Below, in pieces: positions 1-9,632 of a stretch of 27,907 nt of DNA. Origin of the DNA: Nemertoderma westbladi. Lineage: Eukaryota; Xenacoelomorpha; Nemertodermatida; Nemertodermatidae. Below the pieces are notes generated by a model. That model was not told where the DNA came from, searched no databases, and saw nothing but the letters and a program-made list of their open reading frames with translations. The position numbers were made by a program, and so were the translations under genes. The DNA is taken from positions 1 to 27,907 of the forward strand of contig JAUCBJ010006834.1 in NCBI GenBank assembly GCA_032718475.1. The letters are read 5' to 3'. Each line of letters opens with the position of its first letter. Within the stretch, counting starts at the first letter, position 1.

Positions 1-2
1 CC

Positions 3-2018
3 GCACTCATAATGTCAAAGGCGCGAGTAGCGCCAATGAAGAAAGTTACAATACCCCATCTTGAACTTCTTGCAGCTGTTATTGCCATTAGAAACGCACG
101 AATTATTATCAAGGAATTACCTTTAGTAGAAGACCCATGTGGAGTTCGTCATTATTACTGGAGTGACTCAATGGTGGCTCTTCAATATATAGCTAATAAT
201 GAACATAGGTTTCAGGTGTTCGTAGCAAATCGAGTTCAAGAAATTATGGGGACAAGTGAGGTTGAACAGTGGCATCATTGTGCAGGTAAAGACAATCCAG
301 CCGATTTCCTTAGTCGTGGTTTAACAGCGAAACATTTATTAGCAGAAGACAAGTGGTGGAATGGCCCGGCATTCTTAAAGGATTGTGAGGAAACTTGGAC
401 CCCACCTATAAACGAAATGCATCTAAATTTACCAAAGGATGCAGAAATTAGTTACAAAGGAAGTTTGAAAGGAGTTAGTTATTGGATAGCTGCAGACGAT
501 GATGGAATGGAATCTGTTAAAAAACTTCTCACACATTCCAATAGTTTTACAGATACATGTAGGAAGTTGGGATGGATACGTCGACTAGTTGATTGGCGGA
601 TTAAGTTGATGCGAGGTGAAAAGGTTAAGTTCTCTCCTTTAACTGTAAGTGAAATTAATTCATGCGCCAGAGGAATTATTGGCTTTGAGCAAAGAAGGAA
701 ATATTGCGATGAATATGAAACATTGGCACAAGATAAACTTATTTCTGGAAGTTCTCAACTGAAATCTTTGTGTCCCAAATTAGTAAATGGAATTATGAAA
801 ATCGATTCGCGGATTAAAAATGCCGATATACCTATTGATCATAAGGAACCAATAATTATACCTAAGGATTCTTGGATAATTAACTCATTAATATACGATG
901 TACATTGGAAAATACTACACAAAGGAGAAGATCATACTCTAGCTAAGTTGAGGGAGACTTATTGGATAGTTCAAGCAAGGCCTCGAATACGTCGCTTACT
1001 AAAGAAATGTTATGTGTGTAGAAAACGTAATGCTGAATTATTAGTACAAAGAATGGGTGATTTGCCTCGAGAAAGACTCGTAATTGGAGGATTGCCTTTC
1101 GAAACTTGTGGAGTTGACTACTGGGGACCTGTAATGTGCAAACGAGTAAGAACAACGATGAAGGTTTATGGAGTATTGTTTACTTGTCTTTCAACAAGAG
1201 CAGTACATTTAGATATCGCTGAAAGCGCGTCAACAGATGCATTTCTTTGTGCATACCGGAGATTCATATCAACCAGAGGCAATGTTAGACTTATGTACAG
1301 CGACAATGGATCGAACTTCATTGGAGCAAATAATGAATTGACACAGGTTGTAAAGGACTTGAATAAACATAAACTCCAATCAGAACTCGCTGCAAGAAAT
1401 ATAACATGGAAGAATATAACACCTATTAATCCTCATGCTGGGGGTGTATGGGAACGTATGGTCCGCTCTACAAAGGAAGCGCTAGCAGCAACAATTGGTA
1501 ATAAAACAGTTACATTTGACGTTTTGAGAACAGCACTTGCGGAGATTCAATATTCCATCAATTCTAGACCGTTATTTCAAGTTACTGATAACCCTAGTGG
1601 AATAACAGCAATAACTCCCAACAAAATTCTCGGTGTAGGAGGAGGTATAGGATTACCTCTTGAAACTCCTGATCCGGGAGACTTGAGCTCAAGAAAGGCG
1701 TGGAGGCGTAGTCAAGAATGTGCCAATGAGTTTTGGGATATGTGGCAGAAGTTCTATCTGCCAACATTGCACAAACGAAAAATAAACCAATTCGTAACGC
1801 GAAACGTCCGAAAGGGCGACTTAGTTTTATTAAAGGACGACAGTAATAGGAGAAATCATTGGAATTTAGCGAGAGTCTGTGATGTTTTTCCAGGGAATGA
1901 TGGACTAGTTAGAACTGTCGAATTACAAACAGCAAGTGGAAAACTTAAACGGTCGATCGAACGGTGTTGTTTGTTGGAAGAGGAATTAGTGGAGGCTGTA
2001 AAGAAAACCAGCGAGTAA
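3..2018 (+). CDS. pol: Bel/Pao retrotransposon pol, 3' part (BEL1), 5' partial
   Basis: The frame is open from the window edge; the first ATG is at 12 but is probably internal, since the true start lies upstream. Residues are counted from that ATG. The N-terminal ~100 residues are the end of the RNase H region (WSDSMVAL, then NPADFLSRG). A zinc-binding H2C2 segment follows at about 300-345 (HWKILH ... CYVC). The integrase core has the DDE triad D369 (GVDYWGP), D431 (YSDNGSNF) and E481 (VWERMVRS). The C-terminal ~100 residues match the DUF5641-type domain found in Bel/Pao pol (KGDLVLLKDD, NDGLVRTVEL). Family role: the polyprotein reverse-transcribes and integrates the element. No internal stop is visible. 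Reverse transcriptase and gag lie outside the window. The Bel/Pao call is secure; current activity cannot be judged. Confidence 0.93.
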   Translation, partial: ALIMSKARVAPMKKVTIPHLELLAAVIAIRNARIIIKELPLVEDPCGVRHYYWSDSMVALQYIANNEHRFQVFVANRVQEIMGTSEVEQWHHCAGKDNPADFLSRGLTAKHLLAEDKWWNGPAFLKDCEETWTPPINEMHLNLPKDAEISYKGSLKGVSYWIAADDDGMESVKKLLTHSNSFTDTCRKLGWIRRLVDWRIKLMRGEKVKFSPLTVSEINSCARGIIGFEQRRKYCDEYETLAQDKLISGSSQLKSLCPKLVNGIMKIDSRIKNADIPIDHKEPIIIPKDSWIINSLIYDVHWKILHKGEDHTLAKLRETYWIVQARPRIRRLLKKCYVCRKRNAELLVQRMGDLPRERLVIGGLPFETCGVDYWGPVMCKRVRTTMKVYGVLFTCLSTRAVHLDIAESASTDAFLCAYRRFISTRGNVRLMYSDNGSNFIGANNELTQVVKDLNKHKLQSELAARNITWKNITPINPHAGGVWERMVRSTKEALAATIGNKTVTFDVLRTALAEIQYSINSRPLFQVTDNPSGITAITPNKILGVGGGIGLPLETPDPGDLSSRKAWRRSQECANEFWDMWQKFYLPTLHKRKINQFVTRNVRKGDLVLLKDDSNRRNHWNLARVCDVFPGNDGLVRTVELQTASGKLKRSIERCCLLEEELVEAVKKTSE

Positions 2019-2555
2019 AGTACCTAAAACGATAATAGTAAATTATTAATTATCATTATTTCTATTAGTGTTGTGTTTCGAACATGTCTTTTGACCCACT
2101 TTTGTGGCGCCTTTATGGTAAACCCAGAATTGTATGGAAACTATTTTAATGAGCCAGAGGTCTCTATAATGAATTATTATTATTTTGTCTTAGTAATCCA
2201 CAAAGTGAACTTATTACAGAACCCTTTATGCTAGATTTTTTAATATACTTTATTTGAAGAAATAAGTAATGGAGAAACACCCTATATAATATGTAACGAA
2301 AAATATTTTTTAGCCTTGAGATTGTGCTTAGATTGTTTAATTTTAAAAGTGGTGGTCGCCGTACATACATTATATGGAATAGACTGAAGTTATCTATTAT
2401 TACTATTTGTACTTTATTAATGAGGTGCATTATTTTCGTTTTGAGTGAATCAGGCAGAAGGCTCAATCATTATTATTTTAGTTTTTGGTGCGTGTTTATA
2501 TTCGCTACGATGAGAGGTGACAAGATTTTTTTTGAACTAAGTTTCACTCAGTTCA
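2019..2555. other. AT-rich non-coding 3' flank of BEL1
   Basis: About 540 bases between the BEL1 pol stop and a candidate polypurine tract. I see no protein-like frame; the short open frames here are AT-rich and lack any recognisable motif. It is probably 3' untranslated sequence of BEL1, although Bel/Pao elements usually have a shorter gap before the LTR, so an insertion or a differently placed LTR start is possible. Confidence 0.4.
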
Positions 2556-2566
2556 GCGGAGGAGTG
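2556..2566 (+). promoter_or_regulatory. Candidate polypurine tract and LTR start of BEL1
   Basis: The purine run GCGGAGGAG is directly followed by TGTGTT, the arrangement expected of a polypurine tract abutting a TG-starting 3' LTR. It lies downstream of pol in the correct orientation. The second LTR is not in the window, so the boundary cannot be confirmed. Confidence 0.3.
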
Positions 2567-3191
2567 TGTTCACCATCTCCTCGTAACTCAAATATTTTAA
2601 TATAATATAGTATAAGTATAAAATAATCAACCTACAGTATAATACATTTCAGTTCGTAGCAATAAATACAGTATACATAATTACTTTCATTATTTAATTA
2701 GTAAGAGTCGACCGTGAGCTGACCACGTGACCAGAATGCAGTCAACAGTCTGACTGACAGCTGTAAAATAGCTAGTCAGTACAACAGCAGTAAGCTGTCT
2801 GCAGTCTGGCAGTCTCAACTCACCATGTCTGACATGTGCGGATTTTCCCACTAATATTCTGATGTTAGATGGTTAGATAGTTAGACGTAGATATAGGTTT
2901 TGCTTGCATACCCTGTAATATAATATTGTACTATTACCTTTAAGACAGTGCGGGACCGGTAACTATTTTATACAGAACAGACAGAAGTATACGGTAGTAT
3001 TAACTGGCCCGATAATATTAATCTCATTCAGTCATTACAGCATTATTTAGTCATTTATCAATACCCTAGATTAGTTGATTTATTATTCAGTTATTATATG
3101 TAATGTAACGGTACCATACCTAACTCTGTAAATAAAATAAATGCAAGTATATTATTATGTTATCATATATTTATCTTTTACCAATCTATCA
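2565..3191 (+). repeat. Possible 3' LTR of BEL1 (right end uncertain)
   Basis: This non-coding stretch starts with TG after the candidate polypurine tract. It contains AATAAA-type signals near 2661 and 3135 and many CAG/CTG-rich short inverted motifs at 2735-2815. A CA end near 3191 is only one possibility. The call rests on position and composition, not on a matching second LTR. Confidence 0.27.
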
Positions 3192-3459
3192 TCCAGTACT
3201 GTAGTGGACTAAAGCCTTATCTAGCCGGAATAGCGTCAAGGTCCTAGCTTTTCGGTTATAATTAGATTAGGTGGATTATATCCTGGACCTTGCACTCGTC
3301 AGACAGTTGGATTGTTCGTCTTTTTCTTTTATACTTAGAATTCCCAAACCAACAGAAACAGCCAAATGCAGACAGACAGACAAATTTGAAATTAGTTAGG
3401 ATAGGACAGTAGGAGGCGGGCGATGTCCTTTATACAAACCATCTGCAACAGAAGCAAAC

Positions 3460-5736
3460 TTGCACACATACAGACAGGGTAACAGGATGGATGTGAAACT
3501 GGCTGCCGTAGAAGTGTTCCCATGTAGCCAATCCAAAATCGACAAGGATAACTCTGTAGAAATAAAAACATATCTACAATCCTGCTTTGATCTCAAACCT
3601 ACCACGAGAGGGCTTGTACTGCCCTCGGAGAAGGAGAAAAAATTACTCTTCTCCCCAAGCTGGCTGTCCGATGCTATCATTGAGGGGTTCCTAAGTCTAC
3701 TAGAACGCCATTACTGTCAAACTTCATATGTAAGCTGCTACCTGGCTACAAAACTACAAGCAGTGAAATATGATGATCTAAGTGCTGTAAAGTACTTAGC
3801 AAAGGTTTATTACGGAAAGCTCAATCCTTCAGGACACATACCACGTTATATATTCTTTCCAGAATGTGCAGGAGGCCACTTCGTCCTACACATCGCAGAT
3901 ACCGAGAATAACTTAGTTGAATGTATCGACTCAAAGTATTCCAGCTCACCGACAAACACAACCATTCAAATCTGCAACATTTTATCATTAATTGATAGTC
4001 TATCGCCAACCGAACGCGTTAGTAGTGGTAGGAAATGGTGTTCAACTGCAACCAATAGAGACCTTGCGAAACAACGCAACAACTACGATTGTGGCATATT
4101 TCTTTGTTACAATGCACTGGCATGTTGCCAAAGCTTTCTTCCGCTTCCAGACGTGGTCTTTGAGAGTACTAAGGCCCGTCAGTGGATCTCAGACTGTCTG
4201 AACGAGTGTAAACTAATAGAGGCTGAGGGTATATATTCTTCCACTATTACAACCCAAAGAGAGGTACATCAAATGACAACCAGTCACACCACAAAGGTAC
4301 CTACACCAATGGTAACTTTAGACATCAGTGAAGAGAACGACTGCTTAAACGCTTCACAGCTCTATGGGATAATGAGTCACACGCGAAGGAAAGCTATAAA
4401 TATTATCAACAAACAACCTCAATCTACCATACTGACATTGCGCGACAAAATGTTTAAAGAAATTCAACCACTGATGACACCAGTGCAATCGGTGAGTCTC
4501 CGACTAAAGGCAAGAACAGCACAACTTGAACTGGCAACAGACCTCTATGAAATAACAAAGTCCAAGATGGAAAACCAGCTCCTTGAGAATTGCAAGAGGA
4601 GGCTAAAGCATGAACCGGCCAACACAAATGCAGAGTCGGAAACTGTAGGTGCCCTTAGGCAGGAATTTATCTCTGCAATTTCAACCATCCAGGCAAAAAT
4701 GTGCAAAAACGAGCAGGACATTAGTGATCTCAAATGTGAGAACAATCGTATCCGCGAAGAACTCCAACATGAAAGACACCTAAGACTAATCCTGCAGTCG
4801 AACCTCAGATCTCCAACAAGCAACCATGGTTCTAATAACACAACACCCACGATAGTCAAACCATCCCTAAATTTAGCTCACTCTCTCAGTGGCAATCCTC
4901 CGTTGACTAAATGTGAAAATCATAGCATTGTTAAAACCACCACCATGTACACAGATCAACTACCTTATGATAACAGTGACGTCATAGGAGAGCTCATAGT
5001 TACGGATGAATGGCCAACCAATGAAAACGGAACATCACTAAGCTCAAGTATTGCTAGTAACTATGGCTGGAACATAGTAGGAAACAACAAAAAGAAACCT
5101 GTCCATAATAAGCCAGTTCCCAAGGGACACACGACCAGCAGGATCAAAACAAAGAACTCATATAGTGCACTATCACAAGCTCCCATCAGTAATATACTAG
5201 CTACTGAACAGAAAGGCAACAATGGTGCGACTACTCAGAGTCACGAAACAAGGTGGCCGTACAAAGTCAATTACAGTGATCAGACCAGCAACATAGGTTT
5301 GAGGCCTACCAACCAATGGCAGACTGACAGCAATGCATACAACCATAGCTCAAAACCAGCTTGTAATATTAGGAGCTCCCACCAGACAAAAAAAGTTCGC
5401 AAATATGACTATCAAATGAAGTACAGAACTAGAACAGAAGCGATATTTGTAAATGGAATACATCAAAGTGAGACAGAGGAAGCTGTTGTGAACTATCTCA
5501 AAGCAAGAGGGATAGCAGTTGACCGAATCACAACGCGTATACATAGTGGAACAAAGAATATGAAGCTCATTGTTGACATTAGAGACTCTGATTTGCTTTT
5601 AGTGCCGAACTTCTGGCCCAGAGGAATACTCTGCAGTACCTGGCGAGACAGATCACACACTTATTGCCATGGAGACAGTAAGAACCTTGGAACTGACAGA
5701 CTAAACCAGACTCATGAGAATGGGTATTATGTTTGA
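3460..5736 (+). CDS. LINE ORF1 protein: Ulp1-like cysteine protease, coiled coil, RRM-like C-terminus
   Basis: 758 residues; a second in-frame ATG at 3487 is an alternative start. Residues about 75-230 read as a C48 (Ulp1/SENP-type) peptidase: H140 in GGHFVLH, D157 in CIDSKY, Q205 in KQRNNYDCG and C211 in DCGIF have the order and spacing of the family's catalytic His, Asp, oxyanion Gln and Cys. Residues about 390-450 are Glu/Lys/Leu-rich with a coiled-coil pattern. A polar, Asn/Thr/Ser-rich linker follows. Residues about 655-727 (EAIFVNGIHQSETEEAVVNYL) resemble the RRM-like C-terminal region of CR1/L2 ORF1 proteins. Expected role is RNA binding and RNP assembly; the protease could process SUMO-like conjugates or the element's own protein, which is inference. 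The stop lies 23 nt inside ORF2. Confidence 0.85.
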   Translation: MHTYRQGNRMDVKLAAVEVFPCSQSKIDKDNSVEIKTYLQSCFDLKPTTRGLVLPSEKEKKLLFSPSWLSDAIIEGFLSLLERHYCQTSYVSCYLATKLQAVKYDDLSAVKYLAKVYYGKLNPSGHIPRYIFFPECAGGHFVLHIADTENNLVECIDSKYSSSPTNTTIQICNILSLIDSLSPTERVSSGRKWCSTATNRDLAKQRNNYDCGIFLCYNALACCQSFLPLPDVVFESTKARQWISDCLNECKLIEAEGIYSSTITTQREVHQMTTSHTTKVPTPMVTLDISEENDCLNASQLYGIMSHTRRKAINIINKQPQSTILTLRDKMFKEIQPLMTPVQSVSLRLKARTAQLELATDLYEITKSKMENQLLENCKRRLKHEPANTNAESETVGALRQEFISAISTIQAKMCKNEQDISDLKCENNRIREELQHERHLRLILQSNLRSPTSNHGSNNTTPTIVKPSLNLAHSLSGNPPLTKCENHSIVKTTTMYTDQLPYDNSDVIGELIVTDEWPTNENGTSLSSSIASNYGWNIVGNNKKKPVHNKPVPKGHTTSRIKTKNSYSALSQAPISNILATEQKGNNGATTQSHETRWPYKVNYSDQTSNIGLRPTNQWQTDSNAYNHSSKPACNIRSSHQTKKVRKYDYQMKYRTRTEAIFVNGIHQSETEEAVVNYLKARGIAVDRITTRIHSGTKNMKLIVDIRDSDLLLVPNFWPRGILCSTWRDRSHTYCHGDSKNLGTDRLNQTHENGYYV

Positions 5737-8700
5737 CACTACCATTCAGGATCAGAACGACAGCAGTAGCGGGATATTCTCAACAGCAACACATCATAAG
5801 GAAAAAGAGGAGCCATCCATTGGTTGCAAAATGATGTCTTTTAACTGCCATGGACTAATTGCTTCATACGACTACGTAACACACTTGTTGGATAAGTGTG
5901 ACATACTCGCTCTGCAGGAGCACTGGCTTGACCCAATTGAGGCCAGATCTCTACTAGGCAACAATAACCTTACAGAACCCTCTAAAATTTCTAAAGATTT
6001 TCTATGTATATACCACGCTTCACCACCACCGCATAAAAGTGTCAGGGGGAAAGGTGGTGTTGCGATCCTAATCAGACGATCAATTTTTAAAGATATTGTA
6101 GTTAAACACTCAGATGAAAACTCAATAGGAGTTTTGGTGTATTACGAAAGGGATCAACAACCTATATTGGTAGTTTGCGGCTATGCACCAGATGCCTCCA
6201 AAGGCCGTCTAAATTACACAGATTTTCTAGCTAAACTAGAGAGCCTGGTGTATAGCCATCCAGAGGCAACCCCAATTATCCTCATGGATGCCAATGCCGA
6301 TCTGGGGGCTTCCAAAGGAAGACGGTATTCTCGGGCAAAGCCCAATCGAAATGGTCATCTCCTTCACAGCTTTCTCAACTCCACCGGTCTACAGGCTGTA
6401 GATACTTCATCAGTCTTTACAGGACCAGCTTTGACTTATTATGGGCCGAATGGGCACAGATCTTATATCGATCATATAATCACTAACGAAAAAGGTAGCA
6501 ATCTTATTTCATATGGTATTGTATGGGAACCTGACGAACAGAGAAACCATTCTGACCACTGCCCCTTGGAGACACAACTAGCATGGATCACTTCACCTAC
6601 AAGCAATCCAAAATCTCCACATCTAAATCAACCTGAGACAAAGAAAACAAAGCAGCTGTTCTGGGCTAACACCTCTAGACATAGCCTTGATATTTATTCC
6701 AAAGACGTAAAGGAAAGGATCCAGAAACTAGACAGTGAAATGCCTACTGATACATCATCGTGGACGACTAGCAGATTGAATCAATATACGGACAAAATCA
6801 TTTCAATTTTAGCTGAGGAAAGTGCCAAGACAATAAAGCAGAAAAGGATAAAAAAGTACAGAAGTATATGTCTAAGGAATACGCAAATATCCAAATTAAA
6901 CAAAACCTCTAACAGTCTATTTGAAACATGGCAATCATCAGTTGGAAAAGACAAAGAAGAGCTCAAACAGGCTTTCAAAGAATCAGTAAAAACTACAAGG
7001 AGGTTGCAGAAGTGTCTCTTCAGGAAACAAACACATGGCAACATAATCAAGCAATCATCTAAGATAAAGACAGGACCACGCGATTTCTGGAACTTCTATT
7101 CTAGGAGGAAGCGGAGTGGAGTAGTTCCTGCATCTGTCAAAAATAACTTACGCGAGTTCTTTCAGAAAACACTGTTCAATAAGGGAAATGCAGGCAACAA
7201 CTCCAATCTTGATGAGAGCATTAATTTACGTTGTGGTGAAACCCCTGCACCCATAATAAGTGATTTATGGGTACGTAGTGCAATACTGTCACTCTCAAGA
7301 GGCAAGGCTCCCGACTCCACAAACTTAACAGTGGAGCACCTGCTATATTCCGATCCTGATGTCATAAGTGGAGCTTTGACTAAAGTGCTTCAGGCCTCAA
7401 TATACACTGGCACAGTCCCTGACTCATTCGGAAGATCTGCGCTCACTCCAATATTCAAGGGAAAAAATAAAGATCCTAGCAATCCACCGTCATATCGACC
7501 TGTTTGCACTATAAACCTGTTTGCCAAAGTATTAGAGGCAGTTGTCCTTCAGAATTTTTTAAAGGAAGTGTGCCCAAGACCAGCCCAATTAGCTTACCAA
7601 CAAAAACTTGGTACTGACATTGCCCTTAGTGCAATTCTGGAATTATTGCAACAGTTCCGAGAACAGGGCACCGACATTTTCCTGTGCCAAATGGATATCT
7701 GTAAGGCTTTCGACCGAGTGCAGCATGACATCCTGTTCAAGAAGCTGATCGGACTTGTAAACCCGCATATATGTAGGATTATAAGACATTACTACTCCAT
7801 TGGAATGATATACATGAGATTCTCTGGTCACACCGATTGCAAAGGATTCCCAACCAGGATTGGAGTGAAACAAGGGTCCCTACTAGGGCCCCCTCTATTT
7901 AACTTTTACATCCGTGACATCCACACTGTTATACCTGAGGGTCTATCTAACGGATTGCTGACTTCAATAGCACTAGAGTGTTATACATTTTCCTATGCGG
8001 ATGATATAATGATAATCAGTCCTTTTCATTCAGCTATCGAAAAAGAAGTGCGTAGAATCCAAGATAGACTTCATGTAGTTGGTTTGGACGTGGATGTTTC
8101 CAAAACTTCTTGGGTGATGCTAAGAGGCCGAGGATCTTTCAATACTACAAAGCCATTCCTGGAGATTGCTGGACAAAAGATAGCACTATCTTCCTCTCAC
8201 CTGAATTTCTTAGGATACAAAATCTCAGGATCCAATAACTTCATTCTAAACGAATGCTTGCGACTCATTGCATCAGTTGCTGAAGGCTTCCTGTCAATGG
8301 GATGGTCTGCTAAGTGGATTCCAGTGGATACACTACCCACATTGTGGAAATCTTATGCATTACCTGTATTCCGTTATAGTTTCGTTTTCTACGCTGGAGC
8401 GCTCACTGCCAAACAACTTGATGTCATTGAAATCCAGTACAGAAAGGCTCTACAAAAGCTGCTCCATTTGGAATACACCCGTATCTCGTCTAACGTACTA
8501 TACCAGTTGTTCGGTTTGAATTATATCATATTTGATATATTTCAATGCTCTGTGCGTTTATTACAACGATGCAGGAAGGTGCCCAACATACTGATCAACT
8601 CTATAACTCATACAGCAGGGTCACTAAACACTGAAAAGCATTACATTGGTCCTTGCGCCACGTACAGGAAGTGTCATGAAAGATTTGGCGTTCCAGATCT

Positions 8701-8887
8701 AACTTCAATAATGAGGCATGATTATGCAATCAAAAGCTTACTCAGTGAAATAATGATCTGTGAACCGTCAATCTGCGAACAGGCCCACATCAGCTTTATT
8801 CGTAATGTATACGGGTCAAGTAACATTTGTTTCTCCACGAAAATACACCGTGTTAAAGATTATCTAGAAGCCGTAGCCTGCATATAG
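5714..8887 (+). CDS. LINE ORF2 protein: APE endonuclease and reverse transcriptase
   Basis: 1057 residues with no internal stop. The endonuclease starts near residue 40: N44 (SFNCHG), E in LALQEHWL, the D/N pair in ILMDANADLG, YIDHIITN, and the terminal SDH in HSDHCPL. The reverse transcriptase follows: RGKAPDSTNL, ALTPIFKG, SYRPVCTINLFAKVLE, the palm Asp in QMDICKAFDRVQHD, GVKQGSLLGPPLF, the catalytic YADD at 761-764, and LNFLGYKI. A thumb and C-terminal region without recognised motifs completes it. Role: nicks the target and primes reverse transcription of the element RNA in the nucleus. The first ATG overlaps the end of ORF1 in a different frame, so translation probably needs reinitiation or frameshifting. 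All catalytic motifs look intact. Confidence 0.95.
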   Translation: MRMGIMFDTTIQDQNDSSSGIFSTATHHKEKEEPSIGCKMMSFNCHGLIASYDYVTHLLDKCDILALQEHWLDPIEARSLLGNNNLTEPSKISKDFLCIYHASPPPHKSVRGKGGVAILIRRSIFKDIVVKHSDENSIGVLVYYERDQQPILVVCGYAPDASKGRLNYTDFLAKLESLVYSHPEATPIILMDANADLGASKGRRYSRAKPNRNGHLLHSFLNSTGLQAVDTSSVFTGPALTYYGPNGHRSYIDHIITNEKGSNLISYGIVWEPDEQRNHSDHCPLETQLAWITSPTSNPKSPHLNQPETKKTKQLFWANTSRHSLDIYSKDVKERIQKLDSEMPTDTSSWTTSRLNQYTDKIISILAEESAKTIKQKRIKKYRSICLRNTQISKLNKTSNSLFETWQSSVGKDKEELKQAFKESVKTTRRLQKCLFRKQTHGNIIKQSSKIKTGPRDFWNFYSRRKRSGVVPASVKNNLREFFQKTLFNKGNAGNNSNLDESINLRCGETPAPIISDLWVRSAILSLSRGKAPDSTNLTVEHLLYSDPDVISGALTKVLQASIYTGTVPDSFGRSALTPIFKGKNKDPSNPPSYRPVCTINLFAKVLEAVVLQNFLKEVCPRPAQLAYQQKLGTDIALSAILELLQQFREQGTDIFLCQMDICKAFDRVQHDILFKKLIGLVNPHICRIIRHYYSIGMIYMRFSGHTDCKGFPTRIGVKQGSLLGPPLFNFYIRDIHTVIPEGLSNGLLTSIALECYTFSYADDIMIISPFHSAIEKEVRRIQDRLHVVGLDVDVSKTSWVMLRGRGSFNTTKPFLEIAGQKIALSSSHLNFLGYKISGSNNFILNECLRLIASVAEGFLSMGWSAKWIPVDTLPTLWKSYALPVFRYSFVFYAGALTAKQLDVIEIQYRKALQKLLHLEYTRISSNVLYQLFGLNYIIFDIFQCSVRLLQRCRKVPNILINSITHTAGSLNTEKHYIGPCATYRKCHERFGVPDLTSIMRHDYAIKSLLSEIMICEPSICEQAHISFIRNVYGSSNICFSTKIHRVKDYLEAVACI

Positions 8888-9123
8888 TCTCTCTAGATCC
8901 ATTTGTCAGTGGGATCGACTTACAGGGCGTGTCACAAAAATGACTGGTACTTGTTTTTATTTCATTTTCTTTCTACATACAGTTTTAATGAAACTGACCC
9001 TATCTCCTTATTGTACTAATTGGTTTTATTGTGACACTATCTATATATAGTGATTTTTAACCTTTTATTAAATAAACGTCAGCCCGACTGACTCCGCGCG
9101 CATAATGAATGCGCGATAACTAA
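8888..9123 (+). other. LINE 3' UTR and junction with RTE-A fragment
   Basis: Non-coding. It contains a short inverted repeat CACTAT/ATAGTG (9035-9040 and 9047-9052), an AATAAA at 9071-9076, and a 7-bp GC-rich inverted repeat CGCGCAT/ATGCGCG (9097-9103 and 9109-9115) with a 5-nt loop. The RTE-A similarity begins at about 9124. The exact LINE end is not resolved. Confidence 0.5.
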
Positions 9124-9484
9124 ACTACACAAGACTACTAAGGGCAGCCCTAAACATCAGCTGGAGACAACACATGACAAACGCCGATCTTTATTGTACA
9201 ATACCACCTGTATCAACCACCCTCCGTGAACGCAGATTAAGATTCAGTGGGCACTGCTGGCGAAGTAAAGACGAGGTCATACCAGATCTACTTCTCTGTC
9301 AACCAACTCATGGAAAGCGTAGTCGTGGACGACCGGACGACCGGACATATATAGATCAACTTGAAAGGGATACTGAACTTGGGAGAAACGAAATTGCGAC
9401 AACTATGGAGAATCGGGAAGCCTGGAAGGATCTCATTTCCACTGTCCGAGTTCGCTCGACCTAGTAGTAGTAGTAGTAGTAGTA
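9124..9484 (+). mobile_element. 5'-truncated RTE-A LINE fragment with (TAG)n tail
   Basis: The sequence from 9124 closely matches, in opposite orientation, the 3' end of the RTE-A element at 10445-10799. It keeps about the last 113 codons (LRERRLRFSGHCW, KRSRGRP, ending RVRST then TAG at 9462-9464). The stop codon merges into a (TAG)n tail at 9462-9484, the short simple-repeat tail typical of RTE-type LINEs. Only the C-terminal part of the reverse-transcriptase protein survives, so it is a dead 5'-truncated copy. It differs from the other copy by small changes such as GRPDDRTYID instead of GRPAITYIY. I found no clear target-site duplication. Confidence 0.8.
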
Positions 9485-9594
9485 TTACAATAAGGCCGAT
9501 TTTATTTTCTAAAAAATATCGGTAGGCTCGCAAGCCTTCCATCCGCCCTTGTCCCCCCCTAATTATGGTTCCATCCGACCATATCCTAGAATCC
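9485..9594 (-). repeat. Probable left remainder of the BEL2 LTR/3' region
   Basis: Non-coding, ending at the 25-bp target-site duplication. With the RTE-A insertion removed, this stretch joins directly to 15539-15768, the sequence just 3' of the BEL2 pol fragment on the minus strand. It holds a minus-strand AAAATAAAAT polyadenylation-like motif at about 9499-9508. The assignment to BEL2 is inference from this continuity. Confidence 0.35.
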
Positions 9595-9619
9595 GTCCAG
9601 TGGAGAATCGTTTTTCTTA
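9595..9619. repeat. Target-site duplication (left copy) of the RTE-A chimera
   Basis: A 25-base sequence starting GTCCAGTGGAG and ending TTTCTTA is repeated exactly at 15514-15538. The left copy directly abuts the minus-strand tail (CTA)n at 9620-9632 and the right copy abuts the 5' end of RTE-A. The flanking bases differ outside the repeat, as expected for a target-site duplication. Confidence 0.85.
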
Positions 9620-9632
9620 CTACTACTACTAC

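Larger units (their letters stand above)
3300..9115 (+). mobile_element. Two-ORF non-LTR retrotransposon (CR1/L2-like LINE) with Ulp1-domain ORF1
   Basis: ORF1 (3460-5736) and ORF2 (5714-8887) are both open and overlap, giving the order 5' UTR, ORF1, ORF2, 3' UTR. ORF2 has an APE-type endonuclease followed by a reverse transcriptase and no RNase H, which is the CR1/L2-like layout. The 5' end is not marked by any signal I can see; it lies somewhere between about 3190 and 3459. The 3' end is placed between the AATAAA at 9071-9076 and the RTE fragment starting at 9124. I found no convincing target-site duplication. Two long intact frames suggest a recent insertion. Clade assignment is tentative without a tree. 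Confidence 0.85.

Noticed and set aside
2104-2110. TGGCGCC as an LTR-element primer-binding site
   Set aside because: It lies downstream of pol and not after a 5' LTR, and only seven bases match.
2324-2605. 93-residue plus-strand open frame
   Set aside because: Low-complexity translation of AT-rich sequence, with no motif and overlapping the candidate LTR start.
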